NCBI RefSeq assembly: GCF_000422505.1
Contig: NZ_KE383864.1
Coordinates: 726,381-790,380, forward strand
Length of the DNA stretch: 64,000 nt
Direction of reading: 5' to 3'
From: Paenibacillus pinihumi DSM 23905 = JCM 16419
Lineage (GTDB): Bacteria; Bacillota; Bacilli; Paenibacillales; Paenibacillaceae
Shown: in pieces, positions 28,205 through 36,152 of the stretch
How positions within the stretch are numbered: the first letter of the stretch is position 1
Layout: the number at the start of each line of letters is the position of its first letter
Position numbers and translations under genes: made by a program
The notes under the pieces: model-generated
Databases searched by the model: none
What the model was told of the DNA's origin: nothing
The model's input: only the letters and a program-made list of their open reading frames with translations

Positions 28205-28642
28205 TTAAAAGTTAAAATCAAAGTCAACGAGCTTCTCCGCAATATCATTGAAAGCTTCCTCGGACTGCTGGAAATAGCTTTCCCAAATTGACTTGCTCCA
28301 AATCTCAACACGGTTGGTGACGCCCAGCACAATACATTCCTTTTCCAGCTTGGCATGGGCAAGCAAATTGCCTGGCAAATTCACCCTGCCCTGCTTGTCC
28401 AGTTCGCATTCCGTAGCTCCCGAAAAGAAAAAACGGGTAAAGGCACGGGCATCTGACTTCATCAGCGGCAGTGACTTCAGCTTCTGCTCGAGCTGTGACC
28501 ATTCGCTTTGCGGGTAGACAAACAAACAGTTGTCGAGGCCGCGTGTGACGATAAAAGAGGCTCCAAGGGTATCGCGGAATTTTGCGGGAACGATGAGCCG
28601 GCCCTTATCATCGATACTATGCTGGTATTCCCCCATAAACAT
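28205..28642 (-). CDS. mraZ: MraZ, transcriptional regulator of the dcw cluster
   Basis: AbrB-like double-domain DNA-binding protein, ring-forming, which regulates its own operon. It has 145 residues. Typical N-terminus [22 protein letters not shown], with the repeated half-site [24 protein letters not shown] in the second domain. An in-frame ATG further upstream (28696) would run through the operator-like repeats. ATG 28642, nine bases after AAGGGTGG, gives the family's usual length. Five 10-bp-spaced repeats lie immediately upstream. Confidence 0.96.
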   Translation of the reverse strand: MFMGEYQHSIDDKGRLIVPAKFRDTLGASFIVTRGLDNCLFVYPQSEWSQLEQKLKSLPLMKSDARAFTRFFFSGATECELDKQGRVNLPGNLLAHAKLEKECIVLGVTNRVEIWSKSIWESYFQQSEEAFNDIAEKLVDFDFNF

Positions 28643-28650
28643 CGCGGCCA

Positions 28651-28696
28651 ACCACCCTTCTCCCCTAATCCACCACTTTCCCCCACTTGTCACCAC
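28651..28696 (-). promoter_or_regulatory. MraZ operator-like tandem repeat (five 10-bp units)
   Basis: On the minus strand, GTGGTG, GTGGGG, GTGGTG, AGGGGA and GGTGGT begin at 28696, 28686, 28676, 28666 and 28656, exactly 10 bp apart. The spacers are A/T- and purine-rich. In E. coli, MraZ binds TGGGN repeats separated by 5 nt, upstream of mraZ; these units have the same period and a G-rich core. The last unit overlaps the ribosome site of mraZ, so binding could block both transcription and translation start. No clear -35/-10 pair was seen between here and the terminator at 28722. Confidence 0.75.
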
Positions 28697-28721
28697 TTAG
28701 CTTGAACTATTCGCCATATAA

Positions 28722-28755
28722 AACAAAAATCCTGCTTAAATAAGCAGGATTTTTA
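28722..28755 (-). terminator. Intrinsic terminator after ahcY, before mraZ
   Basis: Perfect stem AATCCTGCTT/AAGCAGGATT with a tetraloop-like A/T loop and T-runs on both strands. For minus-strand transcription it ends the bshC-ahcY unit and isolates the mraZ promoter/operator region. Confidence 0.92.
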
Positions 28756-28845
28756 AAACCATTTACTGGGAGCCTGTAAAACCTATCGAACAGGCTCTTA
28801 TGTTAGAAATTTTTTAGAAAGCAGGCAAGCATAACAAATTGATTA

Positions 28846-30111
28846 TTAGTGCTCTTCCCAACTGTCGAGGTAAGCTTTTTGCTCATCGGTCAATGTATCA
28901 ATACCCGTACCTAACGATTCAAGCTTGAAACGCGCAACTTTTTCATCAAGCTCATAAGGTACATTGACAACTTTGCTGCCGATTTCCTCATAACGCTCAT
29001 TGACATACTTCAGTGACATGGCTTGAAGCGCAAATGTCATATCCATAATTTCTGCCGGATGGCCGTCTCCTGCCGCCAAATTGACGAGACGTCCTTCAGC
29101 CAGGAGATAAACTTTGCGTCCGTCCTTCAGCTGATATTCTTCAATATTGCGGCGAACGGTCCGTTTACTGGAGCTCAGCTCCTCAAGCTCAGGCTTGTTA
29201 ACCTCAATATCGAAGTGGCCGGCATTGGACAAAATAGCGCCGTCCTTCATAACTTCATAATGCTCTTTGCGGATAACGTCACGGTTGCCGGTTACGGTAA
29301 CGAAGAATTCGCCCAGCTTCGCTGCCTCAATCATCGGCATTACAGCAAAACCATCCATATAGGCTTCAACAGCCTTGATCGCATCAATTTCGGTTACGAT
29401 TACGTTCGCGCCAAGGCCTTTGGCACGCATCGCAACACCTTTACCGCACCAGCCATAACCGACAACGACAACCGTCTTGCCTGCTACTACCAGATTCGTT
29501 GTACGGTTAATACCGTCAAATACGGACTGGCCTGTACCGTAACGGTTGTCAAATAAATGTTTGCAGTACGCATCGTTGACAGCTACCATCGGGAAGTTAA
29601 GCGCGCCGTCCTTTTCCAGTGCTTTCAGGCGCACAATACCTGTTGTCGTCTCTTCCGCGCCGCCGCGAATGCCTTCAAGCAGGTCCCGGCGCTCCGAATG
29701 AAGGATTGAGACAAAATCGCCGCCGTCATCAATGATCAGGTCCGGCTTAGTTTCCAGCGCTTTAATCATCAGCTGTTTGAATTCTGCAGGCTCAGGATTG
29801 TACTTGGCAAATACCGTAATCCCGTCCTCGACAAGCGCCGCGCATACATCATCCTGGGTGGATAGCGGGTTGCTTCCTGTAATGGTTACCTCTGCTCCGC
29901 CCGCTTGAACTACCTTGGCCAGATAAGCGGTTTTGGCTTCAAGATGCAAGCAAATTGAAACTTTAAGTCCTTTGAACGGCTGCTCCTTCTCAAACTGCTC
30001 GCGAATGCGGTTCAATACCGGCATATGGGCCTGAACCCAATCAATTTTCAAATGTCCTTCCGGAGCAAGCGATAAGTCCGCTACAATACTTTTATCTTTT
30101 GTTGTACTCAT
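28846..30111 (-). CDS. ahcY: S-adenosylhomocysteine hydrolase
   Basis: NAD-dependent hydrolysis of SAH to adenosine and homocysteine, recycling the product of SAM-dependent methyltransferases. It has 421 residues. [14 protein letters not shown] and [11 protein letters not shown] at the N-terminal half; [10 protein letters not shown]; the NAD Rossmann motif [14 protein letters not shown] (about 210-225); [11 protein letters not shown]; and the C-terminal [16 protein letters not shown]. It is of the shorter type, lacking the C-terminal Lys/Tyr-rich extension of eukaryotic enzymes. It starts at ATG behind GGGAGG. B. subtilis uses the MtnN/LuxS route instead; here AhcY lies directly upstream of the rsmH unit. 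Its terminator separates the two. Confidence 0.96.
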   Translation of the reverse strand: MSTTKDKSIVADLSLAPEGHLKIDWVQAHMPVLNRIREQFEKEQPFKGLKVSICLHLEAKTAYLAKVVQAGGAEVTITGSNPLSTQDDVCAALVEDGITVFAKYNPEPAEFKQLMIKALETKPDLIIDDGGDFVSILHSERRDLLEGIRGGAEETTTGIVRLKALEKDGALNFPMVAVNDAYCKHLFDNRYGTGQSVFDGINRTTNLVVAGKTVVVVGYGWCGKGVAMRAKGLGANVIVTEIDAIKAVEAYMDGFAVMPMIEAAKLGEFFVTVTGNRDVIRKEHYEVMKDGAILSNAGHFDIEVNKPELEELSSSKRTVRRNIEEYQLKDGRKVYLLAEGRLVNLAAGDGHPAEIMDMTFALQAMSLKYVNERYEEIGSKVVNVPYELDEKVARFKLESLGTGIDTLTDEQKAYLDSWEEH

Positions 30112-30157
30112 TGGCGATTTCCTCCCGTATTAGGTGATATATGGTGCGTTGATGCTT

Positions 30158-31819
30158 TTATAAGTATACGACCCGATGGCCGGAATCATTATCATGAGGC
30201 TTTTGAAGCAGGGATTCGAGCCAATGCAGGCCGGTCTGATTCCAAAGCTGGATCATATTCAGCACCCGCTCCTGCGGCTTGCCCTGCGGCCACAACTGTA
30301 ATTGTACCCGTTCCATCTGACGTAGCGCGTCATCATGACGCCTGCTTCGCTCATAATAAAGCCGGGACTTCATAAACTCAAGCTGCTCCAATACTTTGCT
30401 GCGATTCGTCTCGCCGAGGGCCTGAATGTCTTGGCCATAAGAAGCAAGACTTTTCAAAACCGGTTCGTACATTGCAGCAAGCTGCGACTTGATTTCATCA
30501 AAAGCCTCATCCATTGGCTGCAGCCCGTCCTGACGGCTTAGCCAGTCCGACTTGTGCTGCTCGGAAGCATGCATAACCGTATCCAGCGTCATGCTGTAGC
30601 GCTCCATATACTTTTGTACGGTACGGTCCACAAATGTAAAAGATTGGCGCGGAACAATGATTGGCATCCGCATTCCCAGTTCCTTGAATGCGTCCGAGGT
30701 CAGCGCCCAATAAGCAATCTCACCCGGACCCAATACGGTACCGAGCACCGGGAACAGATAATCCTGCATCAACGGACGCGTCAGCACATTGTTGCTCAAG
30801 CGCTCAGGCTGCTTCCGCGCCACCTCCAGGAGCTCGTCTGTACTCAGTTTGACAAATCCTTTGCGGTCTCCGAACTGATCACCGCTGCGCATAAGCAGCA
30901 TCCGGTCTCCGCTAAAATCATCATCACCGCCCCGGCCCTGGCCGAACAAGAACAGATTGGCGCCATCCGGCGCAATCTCTGCCTGGGCCGGATAGCCATG
31001 CTCTTCAAGCTGGGCGGCTGAACGTTCATAAGCGGTCTGCAACGTTTCATTGTTCCTGATCAGGCACTCGAACATTGGAGCTTCCAGCCTGCGTACCGCA
31101 GGATCGTCAGCATCCATTACTACCAGGCCGTATGGCCCGAACAGCCATGCGAGCAGTCTGGCAAACGTATCGGACAAAGTATCAGACCCGTCTGTAAACG
31201 CGCACAAGCGGTCCAGAAGATCAGGCTTATACTCTGAATCCGGCAGCAACGCAGCCAGTTCCTCAATCGCCTGCTTCCATTCAGATTGGCTGATTATACT
31301 GCGGCTGACCGAAGTTTTCGCTCCCTTTGGCCGCTTAAGCTCCAGCTTGCGCAGCTTGGGCTCGCCTGAAACCAGATACGTATGGCCGGCTTCTTCCCAG
31401 TCATGGTCCTCGCCTGCAATCCAAAACACCGGAATGACAGGACGATTCAGCTTTTCTCTGGCCATCGCCGCATTCTGAATAATAGTTACCGCTTTATATA
31501 AGACCAATAGAGGTCCTGTCCACAAACCTGCCTGCTGGCCTCCGACAACAGCAAGAGCGCCGTCGCCAAGTTCTTGAATATGTGCGAGGGCAGCATCTGA
31601 TGCGCCATGCTTCCGGTTGTAAGCTTCCAGCGTTCCGGCAAGAGCAGCGCGGTCCGCACGCGGCGCTTCGGACTTCCAAAGCTCTTCGGCTCTGGCTGCC
31701 CAGTGGCCCTCCTCCTGCCAATGATAACCGAACAGCTTAAGCACGTTCGGATCTGTCTTATACATATATGCATCGGTGATAGGCTGACCCGATGGCATGT
31801 TTATAGTTAACCCACTCAT
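30158..31819 (-). CDS. bshC: BshC, bacillithiol biosynthesis cysteine-adding enzyme
   Basis: Last step of bacillithiol synthesis: adds cysteine to glucosaminyl-malate. It has 553 residues. Family features: GDGALAVVGGQQAGLWTGPLLVLYKAVTI and VPVFWIAGEDHDWEEA-like sequence (PVFWIAGEDHDWEEAGHTYL), HIGH-like elements of the nucleotide-binding fold, and a long C-terminal coiled coil (about 385-520). It starts at ATG 31819 behind GGCAGGGA. The neighbourhood panE-bshC-mraZ is the same as in B. subtilis, except that ahcY is inserted before mraZ. Confidence 0.93.
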   Translation of the reverse strand: MSGLTINMPSGQPITDAYMYKTDPNVLKLFGYHWQEEGHWAARAEELWKSEAPRADRAALAGTLEAYNRKHGASDAALAHIQELGDGALAVVGGQQAGLWTGPLLVLYKAVTIIQNAAMAREKLNRPVIPVFWIAGEDHDWEEAGHTYLVSGEPKLRKLELKRPKGAKTSVSRSIISQSEWKQAIEELAALLPDSEYKPDLLDRLCAFTDGSDTLSDTFARLLAWLFGPYGLVVMDADDPAVRRLEAPMFECLIRNNETLQTAYERSAAQLEEHGYPAQAEIAPDGANLFLFGQGRGGDDDFSGDRMLLMRSGDQFGDRKGFVKLSTDELLEVARKQPERLSNNVLTRPLMQDYLFPVLGTVLGPGEIAYWALTSDAFKELGMRMPIIVPRQSFTFVDRTVQKYMERYSMTLDTVMHASEQHKSDWLSRQDGLQPMDEAFDEIKSQLAAMYEPVLKSLASYGQDIQALGETNRSKVLEQLEFMKSRLYYERSRRHDDALRQMERVQLQLWPQGKPQERVLNMIQLWNQTGLHWLESLLQKPHDNDSGHRVVYL

Positions 31820-31952
31820 GTCCCTGCCTTACCCTCCAGTCGATATGTTCCTCTGGTACTGAATTGATTGTACACAACGGAGGTCGAAACCGTCAAAGCA
31901 CAAAATCCTTCCCAGCATCACATCGCAACAGCAGGCCGCTTCTTAGGGGCGG

Positions 31953-32336
31953 CTATACCTTGGCAAAGCTCTGCCCTATGCCGATCAGCATAAGCAAAAT
32001 ATACATTACGCTCATCATAAAAAAGCTTAGCCGCCAAACGGCACGGGTAATGCGTTTGATATCAAGCGCGCCCTTGGTCCGGTGCTGGAGGTTGCCCATC
32101 AACCCGCCGCCAATGAGCAGCAGCAGCAAAATTCCGAAAATGCCGAATGAACTGTTGAACACCATATCAAACAGCACGGCGACACAGCCGATCAGCAGGG
32201 CTGTCGTAATGTCCATCGCCAAACGAACTGCTTTCTTTTTGTCCCCCGTTGCAGCTTTGGAGCCAAAATAAATAATTATAAAAGGTATAATGGGAACCGC
32301 TGCAAGAAATGCATACACTTTTACCAGCCATTGCAT
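31953..32336 (-). CDS. DUF3397-family membrane protein
   Basis: Small integral membrane protein of about 127 residues with four hydrophobic segments: MQWLVKVYAFLAAVPIIPFIIIY, TALLIGCVAVLFDMVF, IFGILLLLLIGGGLMG and the C-terminal SFFMMSVMYILLMLIGIG. This resembles DUF3397 proteins found next to bshC/panE in Bacillales; function unknown. The frame continues up to an ATG at 32408, but ATG at 32336 has the ribosome site GGGGCGGAG and starts right at the first membrane helix. A basic loop (HRTKGALDIKRI) separates helices three and four. Confidence 0.8.
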   Translation of the reverse strand: MQWLVKVYAFLAAVPIIPFIIIYFGSKAATGDKKKAVRLAMDITTALLIGCVAVLFDMVFNSSFGIFGILLLLLIGGGLMGNLQHRTKGALDIKRITRAVWRLSFFMMSVMYILLMLIGIGQSFAKV

Positions 32337-32480
32337 GATGACTCCGCCCCTTTCTAAGTCTAAATTTCTAAAATTCAGGCTGTATAAGTTGAACGGATCG
32401 TTAACCAAGCAGCTTTTTGCTGCAAAGCCAGGCTCTGCTATTTTTCATGCGGCAGCAGAAATCGGGATAAATTTGTATAT

Positions 32481-33458
32481 TCAAAAGCCGGCACTTTCTG
32501 TCTGCATGAAACCAAGTGCCTTGACCATTGAAAGCATCGCCGCATTCAAAGGAGCCGGGAGACCGAATTCCCTTCCCAGCGCTGCAAGCCCGCCATTAAT
32601 GGAATCAATCTCGGTCTCTCTCCCGCTGCGTACATCCCTGAACATGGAGGATTCATTAAGTGCCGTATTCCGGCACACCTCCAGCAGCATCTCCCATTCC
32701 TTCCCGCTGCACGTCATGCCAGCAGCACGAACAATATGTATGCCTTCCTCATACAGTGCCCTCATCAGCTTCAGCCGCACCGGGTCTTCCGGAAGCTCAC
32801 CGTTTCTCACCTGATAAAGGGCTGTAAGAGGATTTATAACACTATTGATTAATAATTTCTGGTAAATCCGGTCATCCAATTGTTTCGACAAAAACGCTGT
32901 GATTCCTGCCTTTTTCAAGCTAATCATCAATTTTTTTTGCAGGGCGAAGGCTTCTGCAGAGGTTGATTCGGCGATATGGATCTGCCCCTGTCCGGTGTGC
33001 CGGACAAGTGTTCCCCCTTTTTCCGTCAGCGCTCCCTCGGTCGTGATTACCGGAATCACCTCTACCTTATCGAGTGCTTCTTTCAGTCTCTCAATATGGC
33101 CAATCCCATTCTGCATACAGAGCAATAAAGCGCCCGGAGGCAAAAGCTGCCTAAGCTTAAGTATAAATGCATCATTTAAATGCGTCTGCTTCACAGTCAG
33201 CCAGACGGCCATTTCCTCTCTCTCCCCGACAGCCAGCTCTGCTGAGGGCAGAAAAAACGAGCTCGCCTGAACCCGGACCAGGCGAGGTTCTGCCTTCTCC
33301 GTTTCTCCAGAAGCTCCGGCAAGCTTTATCCCGCCATCTCCGATCCTCACCGCCTGCTCCTGCGACCGGGTCCACAGCCAAACATCTTGACCGGACAAGG
33401 ACAGCCGGGAGGCCATCAGCATCCCGATTGCGCCGGCGCCAATGATAATATGATTCAT
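32481..33458 (-). CDS. panE: 2-dehydropantoate 2-reductase (ketopantoate reductase)
   Basis: NADPH-dependent reduction of ketopantoate to pantoate in pantothenate/CoA synthesis. It has 325 residues. N-terminal nucleotide-binding motif IIIGAGAIGMLMASRL; the catalytic lysine region is YQKLLINSVINPLTALYQVRNGEL, followed by EIDSINGGLAALGREFGLPAPLN in the C-terminal domain. Other 6-phosphogluconate-dehydrogenase-like reductases share the fold, but gene context (ylbQ/panE next to bshC and rsfA) supports PanE. It starts at ATG behind AGAGGAG. Confidence 0.9.
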   Translation of the reverse strand: MNHIIIGAGAIGMLMASRLSLSGQDVWLWTRSQEQAVRIGDGGIKLAGASGETEKAEPRLVRVQASSFFLPSAELAVGEREEMAVWLTVKQTHLNDAFILKLRQLLPPGALLLCMQNGIGHIERLKEALDKVEVIPVITTEGALTEKGGTLVRHTGQGQIHIAESTSAEAFALQKKLMISLKKAGITAFLSKQLDDRIYQKLLINSVINPLTALYQVRNGELPEDPVRLKLMRALYEEGIHIVRAAGMTCSGKEWEMLLEVCRNTALNESSMFRDVRSGRETEIDSINGGLAALGREFGLPAPLNAAMLSMVKALGFMQTESAGF

Positions 33459-33525
33459 CTCTGCTCCTCTTTTCTTCTATATCGTTAGGGTTGTCTCCCA
33501 ATTTTAGACTGTCTTCTATTCTACA

Positions 33526-33616
33526 TAAAAAACCGTCCGGAAGTGCGGTTTCTCCTGTAATATGCAGCTCTCTCTGCTGCCGCTCAGGGAAACCGTACCT
33601 TTCGGACGGTTTTTAA
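33526..33616 (-). terminator. Unusually long terminator-like hairpin after rsfA
   Basis: The two ends (33528-33557 and 33585-33614) form an imperfect 30-bp stem beginning AAAAACCGTCCG and closing with CGGACGGTTTTT. Inside it is a small GCAGC/GCTGC hairpin. Each arm can also fold alone (AAACCG with CGGTTT), so two alternative structures are possible. It follows rsfA and ends in a T-run in both directions, so it should terminate rsfA transcription before panE. Confidence 0.75.
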
Positions 33617-33634
33617 TAACGCGGTTGTTGCCAG

Positions 33635-34282
33635 CTACTCAATCCGTTCCAGATTGCCGTTGGCATCCATTTTGAAGCGTGACTTTACTTCTTCCTCTTC
33701 ATTCATGCTCGCCAGACGGCGCGCACGGTCCATAATCTGGATCAGAGTCTTGTAATCATCGTTAACTGTACGGTAATCAATCTGAACGTTATTAACCTCT
33801 TTGGACAATCTTTCATTATCAACCCGCAGTTCGAAGAGTTCCTCGTCTTTTTCTTTCAGTTCTTTCTCCAGTGCCTTGATGTGGCGGGTCAGATCCTGAT
33901 AGGTTGTTTTCCAGCTTCTCAAAAACCGGATGACCGCATCAATGGTGATTGCTTCCTCTGCCGCAGTTTCAATTTTTTCATACGATTGCTGGACTTGCTC
34001 CACTGCGACTGCGGATACATGCGGGACAGCCGGAAAAGACTGCTTGCGCAAATAATTACGTTTTTGCCTTTGCTGCTTCGCCATCTGGATGGCATCCTCA
34101 TACCGTTTGCGGACGCAACTGTTCCATCTGAACCCGCAGGCTGCTGACGTTCTGCCTATCCGCTCCCCCACTTCCTCAAATGCTGAAAGCTGTGTACTGC
34201 CTTCCCGAATATGGCGCAATGTAACCTCCGCCAGAATCAAATCATCATCTGGACTCCATGCATCTTGTCTGACTGCTGTCAT
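33635..34282 (-). CDS. rsfA: RsfA-family prespore-specific transcription regulator
   Basis: Member of the RsfA family, forespore regulators of sigma-F-dependent genes. It has 215 residues. The N-terminal Myb/SANT-like DNA-binding region (about 5-65) has RQDAWSPDDDLILAEVTLRHIREG and SAACGFRWNSCVRKRYEDAI. A basic stretch and linker follow, then a C-terminal coiled coil (about 120-190). The frame opens upstream to 34396, but ATG at 34282 stands ten bases after TTAGGAGG. A sigma-F-like promoter lies upstream at 34364-34394. Confidence 0.92.
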   Translation of the reverse strand: MTAVRQDAWSPDDDLILAEVTLRHIREGSTQLSAFEEVGERIGRTSAACGFRWNSCVRKRYEDAIQMAKQQRQKRNYLRKQSFPAVPHVSAVAVEQVQQSYEKIETAAEEAITIDAVIRFLRSWKTTYQDLTRHIKALEKELKEKDEELFELRVDNERLSKEVNNVQIDYRTVNDDYKTLIQIMDRARRLASMNEEEEVKSRFKMDANGNLERIE

Positions 34283-34363
34283 GCTACCAAAACCTCCTAA
34301 CGTTAAAGGGCCTCCATATATCTTTATGCCCTTGGTAGAGTTCATAGAATCTATCGATACTAA

Positions 34364-34394
34364 ATTGTATTTCCAAATTTTTAAAGGCTCATAC
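34364..34394 (-). promoter_or_regulatory. Candidate sigma-F promoter of rsfA
   Basis: On the minus strand, GTATG (complement of 34390-34394) is followed after 15 bases by GGAAATACAAT (complement of 34364-34374), near the sigma-F pattern GYATA-N15-16-GGNNANANT. RsfA of B. subtilis is transcribed by sigma-F, so the assignment is plausible but not unique in this AT-rich stretch. Confidence 0.4.
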
Positions 34395-34446
34395 ATCGTT
34401 TGCAGCGAAATGGGTTAAACTATGAGTAATAAAGTTAATGAAATGG

Positions 34447-34475
34447 TTTACAGTGGAGAGCTCGGCAGGTATAAT
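34447..34475 (+). promoter_or_regulatory. Sigma-A promoter for the DUF2626 gene
   Basis: TTTACA (34447-34452) and a perfect TATAAT (34470-34475) are separated by 17 bases. The predicted start near 34482 leaves about 55 nt before the ATG at 34537. It is divergent from rsfA. Confidence 0.8.
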
Positions 34476-34536
34476 GTTGGATAGAATTGTGTCAAGACTT
34501 GCTTTATTGAGTAAGTGCGACAGGGGGGTTGGAATA

Positions 34537-34773
34537 ATGGCACGTATGTTTCGGGTACTTGGTTTTTGGACACTGGTAATCGGACTTATGGCATATGCAG
34601 GTCACATGATCGAGATGGCGATTCTGTTCTTTGCCCAGACCGCAGTGTTCGTACTGCTTGGATACTTGAACTTTTCAGAAAGAACCTACATATTGATGTT
34701 CTGGGGTTACATGATTCTTTCTTTTGCAGGCTTCACGTACTGGTCTGTCTTTGAAATGGGATTGCCGTTCTAA
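34537..34773 (+). CDS. yqgY: DUF2626 (YqgY-like) small membrane protein
   Basis: Seventy-eight residues with two or three hydrophobic segments: MARMFRVLGFWTLVIGLMAYAG, MAILFFAQTAVFVLLGYLNFSER and ILMFWGYMILSFAGFTYW. The motifs FRVLGFW, FAQTAVFV and LNFSER match YqgY-type DUF2626 proteins of Bacillales; the function is not known. It starts at ATG 34537 behind a GGGGGG site, not at the frame's earlier ATG (34438). It has its own strong promoter and its own terminator, so it is transcribed alone. Confidence 0.85.
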   Translation: MARMFRVLGFWTLVIGLMAYAGHMIEMAILFFAQTAVFVLLGYLNFSERTYILMFWGYMILSFAGFTYWSVFEMGLPF

Positions 34774-34796
34774 ATTCCATATCTCAATGTACGTCA

Positions 34797-34830
34797 AACA
34801 GCCGGGCTCCTGCCCGGCTGTTTCTTTATC
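34797..34830 (+). terminator. Intrinsic terminator after the DUF2626 gene
   Basis: Perfect 12-bp stem AAACAGCCGGGC/GCCCGGCTGTTT with loop TCCT, followed by TTCTTTAT. Confidence 0.93.
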
Positions 34831-34902
34831 CTCAGGTGGAAATATTATGGCATTTTGCAGCATAGACTAGTCCCGTCATACTTGTAAAAGGGGGAACTGC
34901 CG

Positions 34903-36000
34903 GTGACACGAACTGCCTGGGGTCCTGCCGCTCTCATTGCATTATCGCTGCTTGTGCTCATCTGGACTGTTCAAAGCCTGGCTATTGTGCCTGTCTTTGC
35001 CCGGCCTGCAGATGAGGAAACCCGCCAGCTTCTGGAGAAAAGCCTGTCGGTTGTAGAAATTGACAAAGAGATCGAGAGAGTCAACCGGACCAAACAGGAG
35101 CTGCAGCTCCAATCAGAACAAACAGAAAAAAGCATTACTGCCAAAGAAGAAGTGCGCGTACAGCGCCAGGAGGATGCAGGCCGTGTACTTCGTGCCTATT
35201 ATACAGGCGAGCGTGATGTGTTGATTGGCGCCCTGCTTTCCTTTAATAAACTGACGGATTTGCTGGTCGTCATGGACTATTTTGAATGGATCTTTGCCCG
35301 GGACAGGCAGGTGCTTGGAGAATATGCCGCCCAGCTTGAGCAACTCAAGAAGGAGCGTCAGACATTGAATGACCGCCAGCTTCAGCTTGCAGAGATTGAG
35401 AAGCGGCTGATTGAACAGCGGGCAAGATTGGCAAAGCTGGAACAGGAAATCAATCAAGATCTTGCCGCAGCTCCCGACAGCGAGCGGCTCAGAAGGCTCA
35501 TCGAGGAACTGAACAGCTACTGGCAGACGGTCGGCCTCTCAGAGGTCAAGCAATATTTCCGCGCCCTTTCCAAAGCGATGAAGGAGCTGCCCGGCTGGCT
35601 GAAGGACAATCCGGATTATTTGAAAATGAAAGGTTTCGACTACACAGTCCGGGTACCGGAAGATGCCCTGAATACATTTTTGCGGCAGCAAAACGAAATG
35701 TTCCAAAACTTCTCCTTCGAGTTCCATAAGGACAACATTCAGGTAAACGGTCAGCGCGAAGGGCTTTCTGTATCCGTAAGCGGCCATTATACCATTGAAA
35801 ACGAACCAAAAAATGCCATTCGATTCCACGTTGATGAACTGATGTTCAACGGTCTGTCCCTGCCGGACACAACCCGCAAGGCGCTGGAGGAAGAATTTGA
35901 TCTCAGCTTCTACCCGCAATTGATTGTGAAACTGATTCAAGCCGAGAGCGTAGAAATATTGGATAAAGAAATGATTATTCATCTTAAACTTAAACTGTAA
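34903..36000 (+). CDS. Secreted hook-like coiled-coil protein with C-terminal lipid-carrier-like domain
   Basis: I do not recognise this as a named protein. It has 365 residues: a signal/anchor sequence (about 8-34, ending VFARPA), then a long charged coiled coil (about 36-195). Within it, the stretch GRVLRAYYTGERDVLIGALLSF...LTDLLVVMDYFEWIFARD resembles the hook domain of PcsB/CwlO/EnvC-type cell-wall hydrolases and their activators. No NlpC/P60, CHAP or LytM catalytic domain follows. Instead, residues about 240-365 form alternating beta strands (VRVPEDALNTFL, NIQVNGQREGLSVSVSGHYTI, LMFNGLSLPDTTRKALEEEFDL) that recall DUF2993/LmeA- or DUF2140-type lipid-binding barrels. It lies alone on the plus strand, with a bidirectional terminator behind it. 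Role inferred: envelope scaffold or hydrolase regulator. Confidence 0.6.
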   Translation: MTRTAWGPAALIALSLLVLIWTVQSLAIVPVFARPADEETRQLLEKSLSVVEIDKEIERVNRTKQELQLQSEQTEKSITAKEEVRVQRQEDAGRVLRAYYTGERDVLIGALLSFNKLTDLLVVMDYFEWIFARDRQVLGEYAAQLEQLKKERQTLNDRQLQLAEIEKRLIEQRARLAKLEQEINQDLAAAPDSERLRRLIEELNSYWQTVGLSEVKQYFRALSKAMKELPGWLKDNPDYLKMKGFDYTVRVPEDALNTFLRQQNEMFQNFSFEFHKDNIQVNGQREGLSVSVSGHYTIENEPKNAIRFHVDELMFNGLSLPDTTRKALEEEFDLSFYPQLIVKLIQAESVEILDKEMIIHLKLKL

Positions 36001-36096
36001 TCAAGCGTAAAGCCGTCCTTTGACAGACAAAAGCTTCGTTTCGCGTAGAAATAGAAGACATTTATAAAGAAAAGAAATATAAATGCTTATGTTCTC

Positions 36097-36133
36097 AGAA
36101 AAGAAGCCGGACATTTTATCCGGCTTCTTTTCT
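36097..36133. terminator. Bidirectional terminator between convergent genes
   Basis: AGAAAAGAAGCCGGA pairs perfectly with TCCGGCTTCTTTTCT around a 7-base loop. It serves the plus-strand coiled-coil gene and the minus-strand solute-binding gene. Confidence 0.93.
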
Positions 36134-36152
36134 GCTTGCTGTATGCTGGCGC

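Noticed and set aside
28690-28722. Sigma-A promoter of mraZ
   Set aside because: A promoter must exist between the terminator and the repeats, but no -35/-10 pair with acceptable spacing could be chosen.
30112-30157. SAM or SAH riboswitch before ahcY
   Set aside because: The gap is too short (46 bases) and contains no riboswitch core.
36002-36090. Small gene after the coiled-coil protein
   Set aside because: Only very short frames; the stretch is an AT-rich trailer before the bidirectional terminator.
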